Source: Streptomyces albogriseolus
Lineage (GTDB): Bacteria > Actinomycetota > Actinomycetes > Streptomycetales > Streptomycetaceae
NCBI GenBank assembly: GCA_014650475.1
Contig: BMVA01000001.1
Coordinates: forward strand, 372,001 to 436,000
Direction of reading: 5' to 3'
Length of the DNA stretch: 64,000 bases
Numbering within the stretch: position 1 is the stretch's first letter; each line of letters opens with the position of its first letter. Both the position numbers and the translations under genes were made by a program. Below the pieces are notes generated by a model. That model searched no databases. It was not told where the DNA came from and saw nothing but the letters and a program-made list of their open reading frames with translations. Below, in pieces: positions 43,697-52,517 of this stretch.

Positions 43697-43750
43697 GTCG
43701 CCGGGTGCGGGTGCGTCGTGGCTGGGCGCGCAGTTCCCCGCGCCCCTGAG
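43697..43750. repeat. Streptomyces intergenic GC-rich repeat element
   Basis: The block ending GCGCAGTTCCCCGCGCCCCT (43729-43748) is a motif I recall as scattered in many copies between Streptomyces genes, usually as a short element that includes CGTCGTGGCTGG just before it, as here. It sits in the 116-bp gap between rhaI and the aldolase gene and may affect termination or mRNA processing between them. Confidence 0.55.
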
Positions 43751-43790
43751 GTACCTGTGCTCACCCCCTCTTCCTCAAGGACTGGTTGTC

Positions 43791-45827
43791 ATGGTTCACC
43801 GTGAAGTTGAAGCTCTGCTCGCCCGGTCGCATCGGCTGGGGAGTGATCCCCGGAACACCAACTACGCCGGGGGGAACGCCTCCGCGAAGGGACGTGAGGT
43901 CGATCCCGTCACGGGGGGTGATGTGGAGCTGATGTGGGTCAAGGGGTCCGGTGGGGATCTCGGGACCCTGACCGAGGGCGGGCTGGCCGTGTTGCGGCTG
44001 GACCGGCTGCGGGCGCTCGCCGACGTGTATCCGGGGGTCGAGCGCGAGGACGAGATGGTCGCCGCGTTCGACTACTGCCTGCACGGCAAGGGCGGCGCCG
44101 CGCCCTCCATCGACACCGCCATGCACGGGCTCGTCGACGCGGCGCACGTCGACCATCTGCACCCCGACTCGGGCATCGCGCTGGCGTGTGCCGCCGACGG
44201 GGAGAAGCTGACCGCGGAGTGTTTCGGCGACACCGTGGTGTGGGTGCCGTGGCGGCGGCCCGGGTTCCAGCTGGGGCTGGACATCGCCGCCGTCAAGGCC
44301 GCCCATCCGGAGGCGGTCGGGTGTGTGCTCGGGGGACACGGAATCACCGCCTGGGGTGACACCTCCGAGGAGTGCGAGCGGAACTCGCTGCACATCATCC
44401 GCACCGCCGAACGGTTCCTCGCCGAGCGGGGCCGGCCCGAGCCGTTCGGACCGGTGGTCGAGGGGTACGAGGCGCTGCCGGAGGGCGAGCGGCTGGAGCG
44501 GGCGGCGGCTCTGGCGCCGTATGTGCGGGCCATCGCCTCGCAGGACCGGCCGCAGGTGGGGCACTTCGACGACGCCGACGCCGTCCTGGACTTCCTGGCG
44601 CGGGCCGGGCATCCGCGGCTCGCGGCGCTGGGCACCTCCTGTCCGGACCACTTCCTGCGCACCAAGGTGCGGCCGCTGGTGCTGGATCTGCCGCCGTCCG
44701 CACCGCTCGACGAGGCGGTGACCCGGCTGGAGGAGCTGCACGCGGACTACCGGCAGGAGTACGCCGCCTATTACGAGCGGCACGCGGAGCCGGACTCCCC
44801 CGCGATGCGCGGCGCCGACCCGGCGATCGTGCTGGTGCCGGGCGTGGGCATGTTCAGCTTCGGCAAGGACAAGCAGACGGCGCGGGTGGCCGGCGAGTTC
44901 TACCGCAACGCGATCAACGTGATGCGCGGGGCCGAGGCGGTGTCGGCGTATGCGCCGATCGAGGAGTCGGAGAAGTTCCGCATCGAGTACTGGGCGCTGG
45001 AGGAGGCCAAGCTGCGGCGGATGCCGCCGCCGAAGCCGCTGGCCACCCGGGTGGCTCTGGTGACCGGCGCGGGCAGCGGGATCGGGAAGGCGATCGCGCG
45101 GCGGCTGGCCGCCGAGGGCGCGTGTGTGGTCGTGGCCGATCTGAACGGGGAGAACGCCGCCTCGGTCGCGGAGGAGCTGGGCGGGCCGGACAAGGCCGTC
45201 GCGGTGACCGTGGACGTGACCGACGAGGAGCAGATCGCGGCCGCGTTCCGGGCGGCCGTGCTCGCCTTCGGCGGGGTGGACCTGGTGGTGAACAACGCCG
45301 GGCTCTCCCTCTCCAAGCCGCTGCTGGAGACGTCGGCGAAGGACTGGGACCTCCAGCACTCCGTCATGGCCCGGGGTTCGTTCCTGGTGTCGCGGGAGGC
45401 GGCGCGGGTGATGACCGCCCAGCGGCTGGGCGGCGACATCGTGTACATCGCCAGCAAGAACGCCGTGTTCGCCGGTCCGGACAACATCGCGTACTCGGCG
45501 GCCAAGGCGGACCAGGCGCACCAGGTGCGGCTGCTGGCGGCGGAGCTGGGCGAGCACGGCATCCGGGTCAACGGCGTCAACCCGGACGGTGTGGTGCGCG
45601 GCTCGGGGATCTTCGCGGGCGGCTGGGGCGCGCAGCGGGCGGCCGTGTACGGGGTGCCGGAGGAGAAGCTGGGCGAGTTCTACGCCCGGCGGACGCTGCT
45701 GAAGCGGGAGGTTCTGCCGGAGCACGTGGCGAACGCCGTGTTCGCGCTGACCGGCGGCGACCTCACCCACACCACCGGACTGCACGTCCCGGTCGACGCC
45801 GGCGTCGCCGCCGCCTTCCTGCGATGA
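43791..45827 (+). CDS. rhaD: Bifunctional rhamnulose-1-phosphate aldolase / lactaldehyde dehydrogenase (RhaEW-type)
   Basis: 678-aa two-domain enzyme. Residues 1-390 are a class II aldolase (zinc His residues in DHLHPDSG, about 119-126, and GGHGI, about 182-186). Residues about 415-678 are an SDR domain (TGAGSGIG about 424-431, NNAG about 502-505, catalytic YSAAKAD about 567-573). Known RhaEW proteins cleave rhamnulose-1-phosphate to DHAP and L-lactaldehyde and oxidise the aldehyde to L-lactate with NAD. That would feed the Lut genes downstream. ATG 43791; the stop overlaps the kinase start (ATGA). Confidence 0.9.
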   Translation: MVHREVEALLARSHRLGSDPRNTNYAGGNASAKGREVDPVTGGDVELMWVKGSGGDLGTLTEGGLAVLRLDRLRALADVYPGVEREDEMVAAFDYCLHGKGGAAPSIDTAMHGLVDAAHVDHLHPDSGIALACAADGEKLTAECFGDTVVWVPWRRPGFQLGLDIAAVKAAHPEAVGCVLGGHGITAWGDTSEECERNSLHIIRTAERFLAERGRPEPFGPVVEGYEALPEGERLERAAALAPYVRAIASQDRPQVGHFDDADAVLDFLARAGHPRLAALGTSCPDHFLRTKVRPLVLDLPPSAPLDEAVTRLEELHADYRQEYAAYYERHAEPDSPAMRGADPAIVLVPGVGMFSFGKDKQTARVAGEFYRNAINVMRGAEAVSAYAPIEESEKFRIEYWALEEAKLRRMPPPKPLATRVALVTGAGSGIGKAIARRLAAEGACVVVADLNGENAASVAEELGGPDKAVAVTVDVTDEEQIAAAFRAAVLAFGGVDLVVNNAGLSLSKPLLETSAKDWDLQHSVMARGSFLVSREAARVMTAQRLGGDIVYIASKNAVFAGPDNIAYSAAKADQAHQVRLLAAELGEHGIRVNGVNPDGVVRGSGIFAGGWGAQRAAVYGVPEEKLGEFYARRTLLKREVLPEHVANAVFALTGGDLTHTTGLHVPVDAGVAAAFLR

Positions 45828-47272
45828 GCGGCGGCGTGGGGACGTACGCGGCGGTGGACCTCGGCGCGTCCAGCGGGCGCGTCATGGTCGGCCGGGTGGG
45901 CCCCGGCAGCCTGGAGCTGACGGAGGCGCACCGGTTCCCGAACCGTCCGGTGCGGGTGCCGGAGGGGCTGCGCTGGGACGTGCTGGGGCTGTACGCCGGG
46001 GTGCTGGACGGACTGCGGGCGGCCGGGGCGGTGGACTCCGTCGGCATCGACAGCTGGGCCGTCGACCACGGGCTGCTGGACGCGGACGGGGCGCTGCTCG
46101 GCAACCCGGTGCACTATCGCGACGGCCGGACCGGCACGGTCGCCGAGAAGGTGTGGGCGACCGTGCCGGCCGGGGAGCTGTACGCGGCGACCGGGCTGCA
46201 GTACGCGCCGTTCAACACGCTGTACCAGCTCGTCGCGGCGCGGGACACACGGCAGTTCGCGCAGGCGGAGCGGCTGCTGCTGATACCCGACCTGCTCACG
46301 TACTGGCTCACCGGGGAGCAGGGCACCGAGCTGACCAACGCCTCCACCACGCAGTTGATCGACCCGCGCACCCGGACCTGGGCGTACGGGGTGGCGGAGC
46401 GGCTGGGCATCGACCTGGGGCTGTTCGCGCCGCTGCGTCTGCCGGGTGACCCGGCGGGGGTGCTGCGGCCCGAGGTGCTGGAGGAGACGGGGCTGAGCGG
46501 GCCGGTGCCGGTGACCGCGGTCGCCTCGCACGACACGGCGTCCGCGGTGGCCGCCGTACCGGCGGACGGTGAGCGGTTCGCGTACATCTGCACCGGCACC
46601 TGGTCGCTGGCCGGGCTTGAGCTGGACGCGCCCGTGCTGACCGAGGAGAGCCGGGCCGCCAACTTCACCAACGAGCTGGGGCTGGACGGCACCGTTCGCC
46701 ACCTGCGCAACATCATGGGCCTGTGGCTGCTCCAGGAGTGCCTGCGCGCCTGGGGCGAGCCGGACCTGGGCGCGCTGCTGCGCGAGGCGGCCGGGGCGCC
46801 GGCGCTGCGGTCGGTGGTGGACGCCGGGGACACCGCGTTCCTCGCGCCGGGGCGGATGCCGGAGCGGATCGGCGAGGCGTGCCGCGTGTCGGGCCAGCCG
46901 GTGCCGGACTCCCCCGCCGCGACCGTGCGCTGCATCCTCGACTCGCTCGCCCTCGCCCACCGCACCGCCGTCGAGGACGCGCAGCGGCTCGCCGGGCGGG
47001 CCGTGGACGTGGTGCACGTCGTGGGCGGCGGCGCCCGCAACGCCCTGCTGTGCCAGCTCACCGCCGACGCCTGCGGGCTGCCGGTGGTGGCCGGGCCGAC
47101 CGAGGCGGCGGCGTTCGGCAACGTGCTGGTACAGGCCCGCGCCCAGGGGCGGGTCGGCGATCTCCCCGGCATGCGGCGGCTGCTGGCCGCCACCCAGCCG
47201 CTCACCCGGTACGAGCCGCGCGGCGACACCCGGCGGTGGGAGGCGGCCCGCGCCCGGCTCGCCGGGCGGTGA
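45824..47272 (+). CDS. rhaB: Rhamnulokinase
   Basis: 482-aa FGGY-family carbohydrate kinase. The ATP phosphate site is VDLGASSGR (about 10-18), the substrate and catalytic region GIDSWAVDHGLLD (about 75-87, Asp), CTGTWSLAG at about 265-273, and the C-terminal VVGGGARNALLCQLTADA (about 402-419). It phosphorylates rhamnulose at O1 before aldol cleavage. It starts inside the aldolase stop codon (4-nt overlap), so expression is coupled. Confidence 0.9.
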   Translation: MSGGVGTYAAVDLGASSGRVMVGRVGPGSLELTEAHRFPNRPVRVPEGLRWDVLGLYAGVLDGLRAAGAVDSVGIDSWAVDHGLLDADGALLGNPVHYRDGRTGTVAEKVWATVPAGELYAATGLQYAPFNTLYQLVAARDTRQFAQAERLLLIPDLLTYWLTGEQGTELTNASTTQLIDPRTRTWAYGVAERLGIDLGLFAPLRLPGDPAGVLRPEVLEETGLSGPVPVTAVASHDTASAVAAVPADGERFAYICTGTWSLAGLELDAPVLTEESRAANFTNELGLDGTVRHLRNIMGLWLLQECLRAWGEPDLGALLREAAGAPALRSVVDAGDTAFLAPGRMPERIGEACRVSGQPVPDSPAATVRCILDSLALAHRTAVEDAQRLAGRAVDVVHVVGGGARNALLCQLTADACGLPVVAGPTEAAAFGNVLVQARAQGRVGDLPGMRRLLAATQPLTRYEPRGDTRRWEAARARLAGR

Positions 47273-47345
47273 CCGGGTCTCCCCCGGCGCCCGGACCCGC
47301 ACTACCCTGCCCATCACCCGATGATCGACCGGACGAGGAGCCGCG

Positions 47346-48101
47346 ATGCGTGTCGCCCTGTTCCTGACCTGCGTCAACGACACGCTCTATCCCGGCACCG
47401 GCCGTGCCGTGGTGAAGCTGCTCACCCGGCTGGGCGTCGACGTCGACTTCCCCGAGGCGCAGACCTGCTGCGGCCAGGCCCACTACAACACCGGGTACCG
47501 GCACGAGGCGGAGCCCCTGGCCCGTCACTTCGCCGACGTCTTCCGCGGCTACGACGCGATCGTGACGCCGTCCGGGTCGTGCGGGGCGATGGTGCGGGAG
47601 CTGTACCCGCGCATGGGTGAGCGGGCCCGGTCGGAGGGGCGCGGGAACGGTCTCGCCACGGTGCTGGCGCCGGTGGTGCCGAAGACGTACGAACTCACCG
47701 AGTTCCTGGTGGACGTGCTGGAGGTGACGGACGTCGGGGCGTACTACCCGCACCGGGTGACGTACCACCCCACCTGCCACGGGCTGCGCTCGCTCGGGCT
47801 CGGCGAGCGGCCGTCGCGGCTGCTGCGCGCGGTGAAGGGGCTGGAGCTGGTGGAGCTGCCGGGCGCGGACGAGTGCTGCGGGTTCGGCGGCACGTTCGCG
47901 CTGAAGAACGCCGACGTGTCGGCGGCGATGGGCGCGGACAAGGTGCGCAACGCCGAGTCGACGGGCGCGGAGGTGCTGTGCGCGGCGGACAACTCGTGCC
48001 TGATGCACATCGGCGGCACGATGACCCGGCTGCGGACCGGCATGCGGCCGGTGCACATCGCGGAGATCCTGGCGAGCACGGAGGAGGACCCGGCCGTATG
48101 A
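47346..48101 (+). CDS. lutA: Lactate utilization protein A (cysteine-rich Fe-S protein)
   Basis: 251-aa protein with two CCG domains: TCCGQAHYNTGY (about 40-51) and ECCGFGGTFALK (about 176-187), plus TCVND, GSCGAM and PTCHG Cys residues that form iron-sulfur clusters. It is one of three subunits of the LutABC L-lactate dehydrogenase, which oxidises L-lactate to pyruvate. ATG 47346 has GAGGAG upstream. It lies 73 bp after rhaB and may be transcribed from the rhamnose operon or from its own promoter. Confidence 0.92.
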   Translation: MRVALFLTCVNDTLYPGTGRAVVKLLTRLGVDVDFPEAQTCCGQAHYNTGYRHEAEPLARHFADVFRGYDAIVTPSGSCGAMVRELYPRMGERARSEGRGNGLATVLAPVVPKTYELTEFLVDVLEVTDVGAYYPHRVTYHPTCHGLRSLGLGERPSRLLRAVKGLELVELPGADECCGFGGTFALKNADVSAAMGADKVRNAESTGAEVLCAADNSCLMHIGGTMTRLRTGMRPVHIAEILASTEEDPAV

Positions 48102-49576
48102 GCGGAACGTTCGTCGGTATGCCCGCTTTCCCGGCGGCGGCCCGGGAGGCCGTGCGCGACACCACCCTGCGCGGCAATCTGCGCCACGCCACGCACACCA
48201 TCCGCGCCAAGCGGGCGCGGGCGGTGGCGGAGCTGGACGACTGGGAGCGGCTGCGGCAGGCGGGGAAACGGATCAAGGACCGCACGCTGCGTCATCTCGA
48301 CCGCTATCTGGTCCAGTTGGAGGAGTCGGTGACGGCGGCGGGCGGTGTCGTCCACTGGGCCGCCGACGCCGACGAGGCGAACCGGATCGTCGCCGGGCTG
48401 GTGAAGGCGACCGGCGAGACGGAGGTCGTCAAGGTCAAGTCGATGGCCACCCAGGAGATCGCCCTCAACGAGGCGCTGGAGGCGCGGGGCATCCACGCCT
48501 ACGAGACCGATCTCGCCGAGCTGATCGTGCAGTTGGGCAAGGACCGTCCGTCGCACATCCTGGTCCCGGCGATCCACCGCAACCGCGGGGAGATCCGCGA
48601 CATCTTCACCCGGGAGATGGGCGAGTGGGGCCGCCCCGCTCCCGAAGGGCTCACGGACACGCCCGCCGACCTCGCGGAGGCGGCACGGCTGCACCTGCGG
48701 GAGAAGTTCCTGCGCGCCAAGGTCGGCATCTCCGGCGCCAACTTCATGGTCGCGGAGACCGGCACGCTCGTCGTGGTGGAGTCCGAGGGCAACGGGCGGA
48801 TGTGCCTGACCCTGCCGGAGACGCTGATCTCGGTGGTGGGCATCGAGAAGATCGTGCCGACCTGGCAGGACCTGGAGGTGTTCCTGCAGACCCTCCCCCG
48901 CTCCTCGACCGCCGAGCGGATGAACCCGTACACGTCGATGTGGACGGGCACCACGGACGGGGACGGACCCCGGGCCTTCCATCTGGTGCTGCTGGACAAC
49001 GGGCGCACCGACACCCTCGCCGACGAGGTGGGCCGGCAGGCGCTGCGGTGCATCCGCTGCTCGGCCTGTCTGAACGTCTGCCCGGTGTACGAGCGGGCCG
49101 GCGGCCACGCGTACGGCTCGGTGTACCCCGGCCCGATCGGCGCCATCCTCAGCCCCCAGCTCCGGGGCACGGGGAGCGACATCGACGCGTCGCTGCCGTA
49201 CGCGTCGTCGCTGTGCGGGGCCTGCTACGAGGTGTGCCCCGTCGCCATCGACATCCCCGAGGTGCTGGTGCATCTGCGGGAGCGGGTGGTGGAGGGCGGC
49301 GAGGCCGTCCGCGAGGGCAACAAGGTGCGGCTGCGTCCGGCGAAGGGGCACGCCGCCGAGCGGGCGGCGATGCGCGCGGCCCGCTGGGCGCTCACCCGCC
49401 CCGGCGCGCTGCGCACCGGGCAGCGGCTCGCCTCGCGCACGCGCCGGCTGCATCCGCGCACCCTGCCGGGGCCGGGCCGGGCGTGGAGCGGGACCCGGGA
49501 CCTGCCGCCGGTGCCGGCGGAGCCGTTCCGGGACTGGTGGCAGCGGACGCGCGGCGGGAAGGGCGGTGCCGAGTGA
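48098..49576 (+). CDS. lutB: Lactate utilization protein B (LUD domain with two 4Fe-4S clusters)
   Basis: 492-aa protein. An LUD domain (about 70-300, VKVKSMATQEI, GANFMVAETGTLVV) is followed by two ferredoxin-like clusters, CIRCSACLNVCP (about 318-329) and CGACYEVCP (about 373-381). It is the electron-transfer subunit of the LutABC L-lactate dehydrogenase. It overlaps lutA and lutC by 4 nt each. Confidence 0.93.
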   Translation: MSGTFVGMPAFPAAAREAVRDTTLRGNLRHATHTIRAKRARAVAELDDWERLRQAGKRIKDRTLRHLDRYLVQLEESVTAAGGVVHWAADADEANRIVAGLVKATGETEVVKVKSMATQEIALNEALEARGIHAYETDLAELIVQLGKDRPSHILVPAIHRNRGEIRDIFTREMGEWGRPAPEGLTDTPADLAEAARLHLREKFLRAKVGISGANFMVAETGTLVVVESEGNGRMCLTLPETLISVVGIEKIVPTWQDLEVFLQTLPRSSTAERMNPYTSMWTGTTDGDGPRAFHLVLLDNGRTDTLADEVGRQALRCIRCSACLNVCPVYERAGGHAYGSVYPGPIGAILSPQLRGTGSDIDASLPYASSLCGACYEVCPVAIDIPEVLVHLRERVVEGGEAVREGNKVRLRPAKGHAAERAAMRAARWALTRPGALRTGQRLASRTRRLHPRTLPGPGRAWSGTRDLPPVPAEPFRDWWQRTRGGKGGAE

Positions 49577-50205
49577 GCAGCAGGGAGCGGATCCTGGGCC
49601 GGGTGCGGCGGGCCCTGGCGGACGTGCCACCGGGCGACGACGCGCCGGTCGCGCGGGACTATCTGCGCGAGCACGGGGAGCGGACCGTCGAGGAGACGGT
49701 GGACCTGCTGGCGGAGAATCTGGCGGACTACCGGGCGGTCGTGCACCGGACCGACACGGGCTCGCTGCCGGGCGTCGTCGCGGAACTCCTGGCGGCGCGG
49801 GGTGCGGCGACCGTGCTCGTGCCGCCCGGCCTCGACACGGGCTGGCTCGCGGCGGCCGAGGTGACCCGGGTGCCGGACGAGGCGGGAAGCACCCCGCGGG
49901 AACTGGACCGGGTCGACAGCGTCCTCACTGCCTGCGCCGTGGCGATCGCCGAGACCGGCACGATCGTCCTCGACGGCTCCCCCGACCAGGGCCGCCGCCG
50001 GATCAGCCTGGTCCCCGACCACCACATCTGCGTGGTGCGCGTCCCGGACCAGGTGGTCGCGTCCGTCCCGCAGGCCCTCGAACGGCTGGACCCCGCCCGC
50101 CCGCTGACATGGATCTCCGGGCCCTCCGCGACCAGCGACATCGAGCTGGACCGGGTCGAGGGCGTGCACGGGCCGCGCACTCTGGAGGTCGTCCTGGTCC
50201 GGTGA
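49573..50205 (+). CDS. lutC: Lactate utilization protein C (LUD domain)
   Basis: 210-aa LUD-domain protein. Family segments are SSRERILGRVRRAL at the N-terminus, VDSVLTACAVAIAETGTIVLDG (about 115-136) and LVPDHHICVVRVPDQVVASV (about 147-166). It is the third LutABC subunit. GTG 49573 overlaps the lutB stop (GTGA). Confidence 0.9.
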   Translation: MSSRERILGRVRRALADVPPGDDAPVARDYLREHGERTVEETVDLLAENLADYRAVVHRTDTGSLPGVVAELLAARGAATVLVPPGLDTGWLAAAEVTRVPDEAGSTPRELDRVDSVLTACAVAIAETGTIVLDGSPDQGRRRISLVPDHHICVVRVPDQVVASVPQALERLDPARPLTWISGPSATSDIELDRVEGVHGPRTLEVVLVR

Positions 50206-50251
50206 ACCGCCCCCCGAAGGTGTCGCTGTGTACACCCCCGGGACGGGCACT

Positions 50252-50269
50252 GCGCCCCGTGTGGGGCGC
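50252..50269. terminator. Hairpin downstream of lutC
   Basis: GCGCCCC / GGGGCGC with loop GTGT, 46 nt after lutC and 53 nt before the ABC exporter. It could be the lut terminator or an operator of the exporter. Confidence 0.4.
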
Positions 50270-50322
50270 TCCGCTCCTCCGTAGCGTCGTGACCAGGGCA
50301 CAGGGCGTGCCGGACGGAGGAG

Positions 50323-51114
50323 ATGACGATGGTGCGCAGCAGGGCGCGGCACGACCCGCACACGGAGCCGGCCGCCGAGGCGCTGCGGCTGGTCAAGGTC
50401 ACCAAGTCGTACGGCACGGCGGACAGCGCCGTGACCGCGCTCGACGGAGTGACGCTGAGTCTGGCGCGAGGCACGTTCACGGCGGTGATGGGGCCGTCCG
50501 GCTCGGGCAAGTCGACGCTGCTGCAGTGCGCGGCGGGTCTGGAGCGGCCGGACTCGGGAATCGTGCGGGTCGACGGGACGGAGCTGACGGGCGCCGGGGA
50601 GACGGAGCTGACAAGGTTCCGGCGCGGGCGGGTCGGGTTCGTGTTCCAGCAGTACAACCTGCTGGAGACGCTGACGGTGGCGCAGAACACCGTGCTGCCG
50701 CTCAAGCTGGCCGGCCGTCGGGTGGAGCGGCGGCGGGTGACGGAGATCCTCACGGCGGTCGGGCTGGGCGACCGGCTCGGGCACCGGCCGGACCAGCTGT
50801 CCGGCGGTCAGCGGCAGAAGGCGGCGATCGCGCGGGCGCTGGTCGCCGAGCCGCGGGTGATCTTCGCGGACGAGCCGACGGGGGCGCTGGACACGCGCAG
50901 CGCGCGGGACGTGCTGGCACTGCTGCGGGAGGCGGTGCGGGCGCACGGGCGGACCGTGGTGATGGTGACGCACGACCCGGTCGCCGCCTCCTGGGCGGAC
51001 AGCGTGCTGTTCCTCGCGGACGGCAGGCTGGCCGGGCGGATGGACGCGCCGGCCGCGGACGCGGTGGCCGAGCGGCTGGCGCACCTGGGCGACGACGCGC
51101 CGGTGGGGGTGTGA
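50323..51114 (+). CDS. ABC transporter ATP-binding protein (MacB/LolD-like)
   Basis: 263-aa ATPase. Walker A GPSGSGKST (about 57-65), Q-loop FVFQQYNLLE (about 106-115), signature LSGGQRQK (about 159-166), Walker B VIFADEPTGAL (about 180-190), and H-loop VTHD. This type pairs with FtsX-like permeases for export of peptides, antibiotics or lipids. ATG 50323 (or 50329) follows GGAGGAG. The permease begins 4 nt after its stop. Confidence 0.9.
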   Translation: MTMVRSRARHDPHTEPAAEALRLVKVTKSYGTADSAVTALDGVTLSLARGTFTAVMGPSGSGKSTLLQCAAGLERPDSGIVRVDGTELTGAGETELTRFRRGRVGFVFQQYNLLETLTVAQNTVLPLKLAGRRVERRRVTEILTAVGLGDRLGHRPDQLSGGQRQKAAIARALVAEPRVIFADEPTGALDTRSARDVLALLREAVRAHGRTVVMVTHDPVAASWADSVLFLADGRLAGRMDAPAADAVAERLAHLGDDAPVGV

Positions 51115-51117
51115 GCG

Positions 51118-52428
51118 ATGCTCGTACTGGCTCTGCGGTCGGTCCGGCAGCGGCCCGGACGGTTCCTCGCGACACTGCTGTCCGCCTTCCTGGGCGCGGC
51201 GATCGTCATGGCGTTCCACTCGATGCACGACACCGCCGGCGCGCCGGGCGTCGATCCGGTCAGCTCGGAGACGCTGCGGACGGCGGCCGGGGTGGTCGGC
51301 GGGTACGGCACGCTGCTGGTGTTCTTCGCCGTCGCCTCCGCGCTGACGGTGAACGTGCGGCAGCGGGCGGCCGAGCTGGAGCTGCTGCGCTGCTCGGGGG
51401 CGACACCCGGGCAGATCAGGCGGCTGGTGGTGGGCGAGGCCGTCGCGGTGGCCCTGGTGGGTACGGCTGCGGCGGTGCTGCCGGCGGTGCTGGGCGGGCG
51501 GCTGCTGGTGGAGCTGTTCCAGGACACGGGGCAGGTCGCCGGGTCCGTGGACCACTCCTTCGGGGCGGTGGCGCTGTCGTCCGGCGTCGGCGTCACGCTG
51601 GTCGCCTCGGCGGGCGCGGCGCTGCTCGCGGTGCGGCGGGTCACGCGGGGGCGGCGGCGCACCGTGCGGCGGCGGCCGTGGCTCGCCTGGGCGGCGCTGG
51701 CGGCCGGCGCGGTGGCGGCGTCCTCCACGTTCGCCTTCTCCGCGACGGACGAGATGCTGATGGCGTTCCCGGCGCAGGGCGCGATCCTGCTGTCGGTGGG
51801 GTTCGCGCTGATGGCGCCGCGGCTGCTGACGGGCGTGCTCGGCCGGCTGTCGCCCGGCGGGGCGAGCGGCTGGCTCGCGGTGCGGAACCTGCGGCGGCGG
51901 GCCGGTGAGCTGTCCGGGATCCTCATGGCGTTGATCCTCTTCACGGCGGTGTCCACGGCCACGCTCACCATGCAGGCCGTGGAGAGCGACGCGGTCGCGG
52001 CCTCGGGGCTGGTGAAGTCCGTCGACGCCAAGAACCTGGAGACCCTCAACTACACGGTGGTCGGCATCGTCGTGGTGTTCGTCTGCGTGATGCTGGTCAA
52101 CTCCCTGTACGCGGCGACCACCTACCGGGGCCGGGAGTTCGGGCAGCAGCGCCTCGCCGGGGCGACGCCCGGGCAGGTGCTGGGCGTGGTGGGCGTCGAG
52201 GGGCTGGTCCTCACGGTCGTCGGGCTGCTGTTCGGGACCCTGGCGGCGCTCGCCGGAGTCGTGCCGTTCACCGTGGTCCGCGGCGACGCGGTGCTGCCGG
52301 GGCAGCTGGCGGGCGTGTGGGCGGCCGTCGCCGTGGTCGGCGCGGCGGCGACCGTCGGCACGAGCCTGTTCACGGCGCGGCGCGTGCTGCGCACCCCGGC
52401 GGTGCGGGCGGTGGGCGCGACCGCGTGA
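51118..52428 (+). CDS. FtsX-like ABC transporter permease
   Basis: 436-aa membrane protein. FtsX domains occur twice: the first around TLLVFFAVASALTVNVRQRAAELELLRCSGATPGQIRRLV (about 62-103), and the second in the C-terminal 110 residues (VVGIVVVFVCVMLVNSLYAATTYRGREFGQQRLAGATPGQVL). About eight helices are predicted. With the ATPase upstream it forms a mechanotransmission-type exporter. No adjacent sensor or regulator suggests the substrate. Confidence 0.87.
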   Translation: MLVLALRSVRQRPGRFLATLLSAFLGAAIVMAFHSMHDTAGAPGVDPVSSETLRTAAGVVGGYGTLLVFFAVASALTVNVRQRAAELELLRCSGATPGQIRRLVVGEAVAVALVGTAAAVLPAVLGGRLLVELFQDTGQVAGSVDHSFGAVALSSGVGVTLVASAGAALLAVRRVTRGRRRTVRRRPWLAWAALAAGAVAASSTFAFSATDEMLMAFPAQGAILLSVGFALMAPRLLTGVLGRLSPGGASGWLAVRNLRRRAGELSGILMALILFTAVSTATLTMQAVESDAVAASGLVKSVDAKNLETLNYTVVGIVVVFVCVMLVNSLYAATTYRGREFGQQRLAGATPGQVLGVVGVEGLVLTVVGLLFGTLAALAGVVPFTVVRGDAVLPGQLAGVWAAVAVVGAAATVGTSLFTARRVLRTPAVRAVGATA

Positions 52429-52440
52429 CAGACGGGTGAG

Positions 52441-52450
52441 CAAGCGCTTG
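52441..52450. promoter_or_regulatory. Palindrome upstream of the MoxR gene
   Basis: CAAGCGCTTG is a perfect 10-bp palindrome 68 bp before the MoxR TTG start. It may be an operator. I do not know the regulator. Confidence 0.35.
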
Positions 52451-52517
52451 GATAGGGGTCCGGGCATCCACGGGGTGCCCGGACACCGTCGTTCCCGCGC
52501 CCAGCCGGAGGCCGCAG

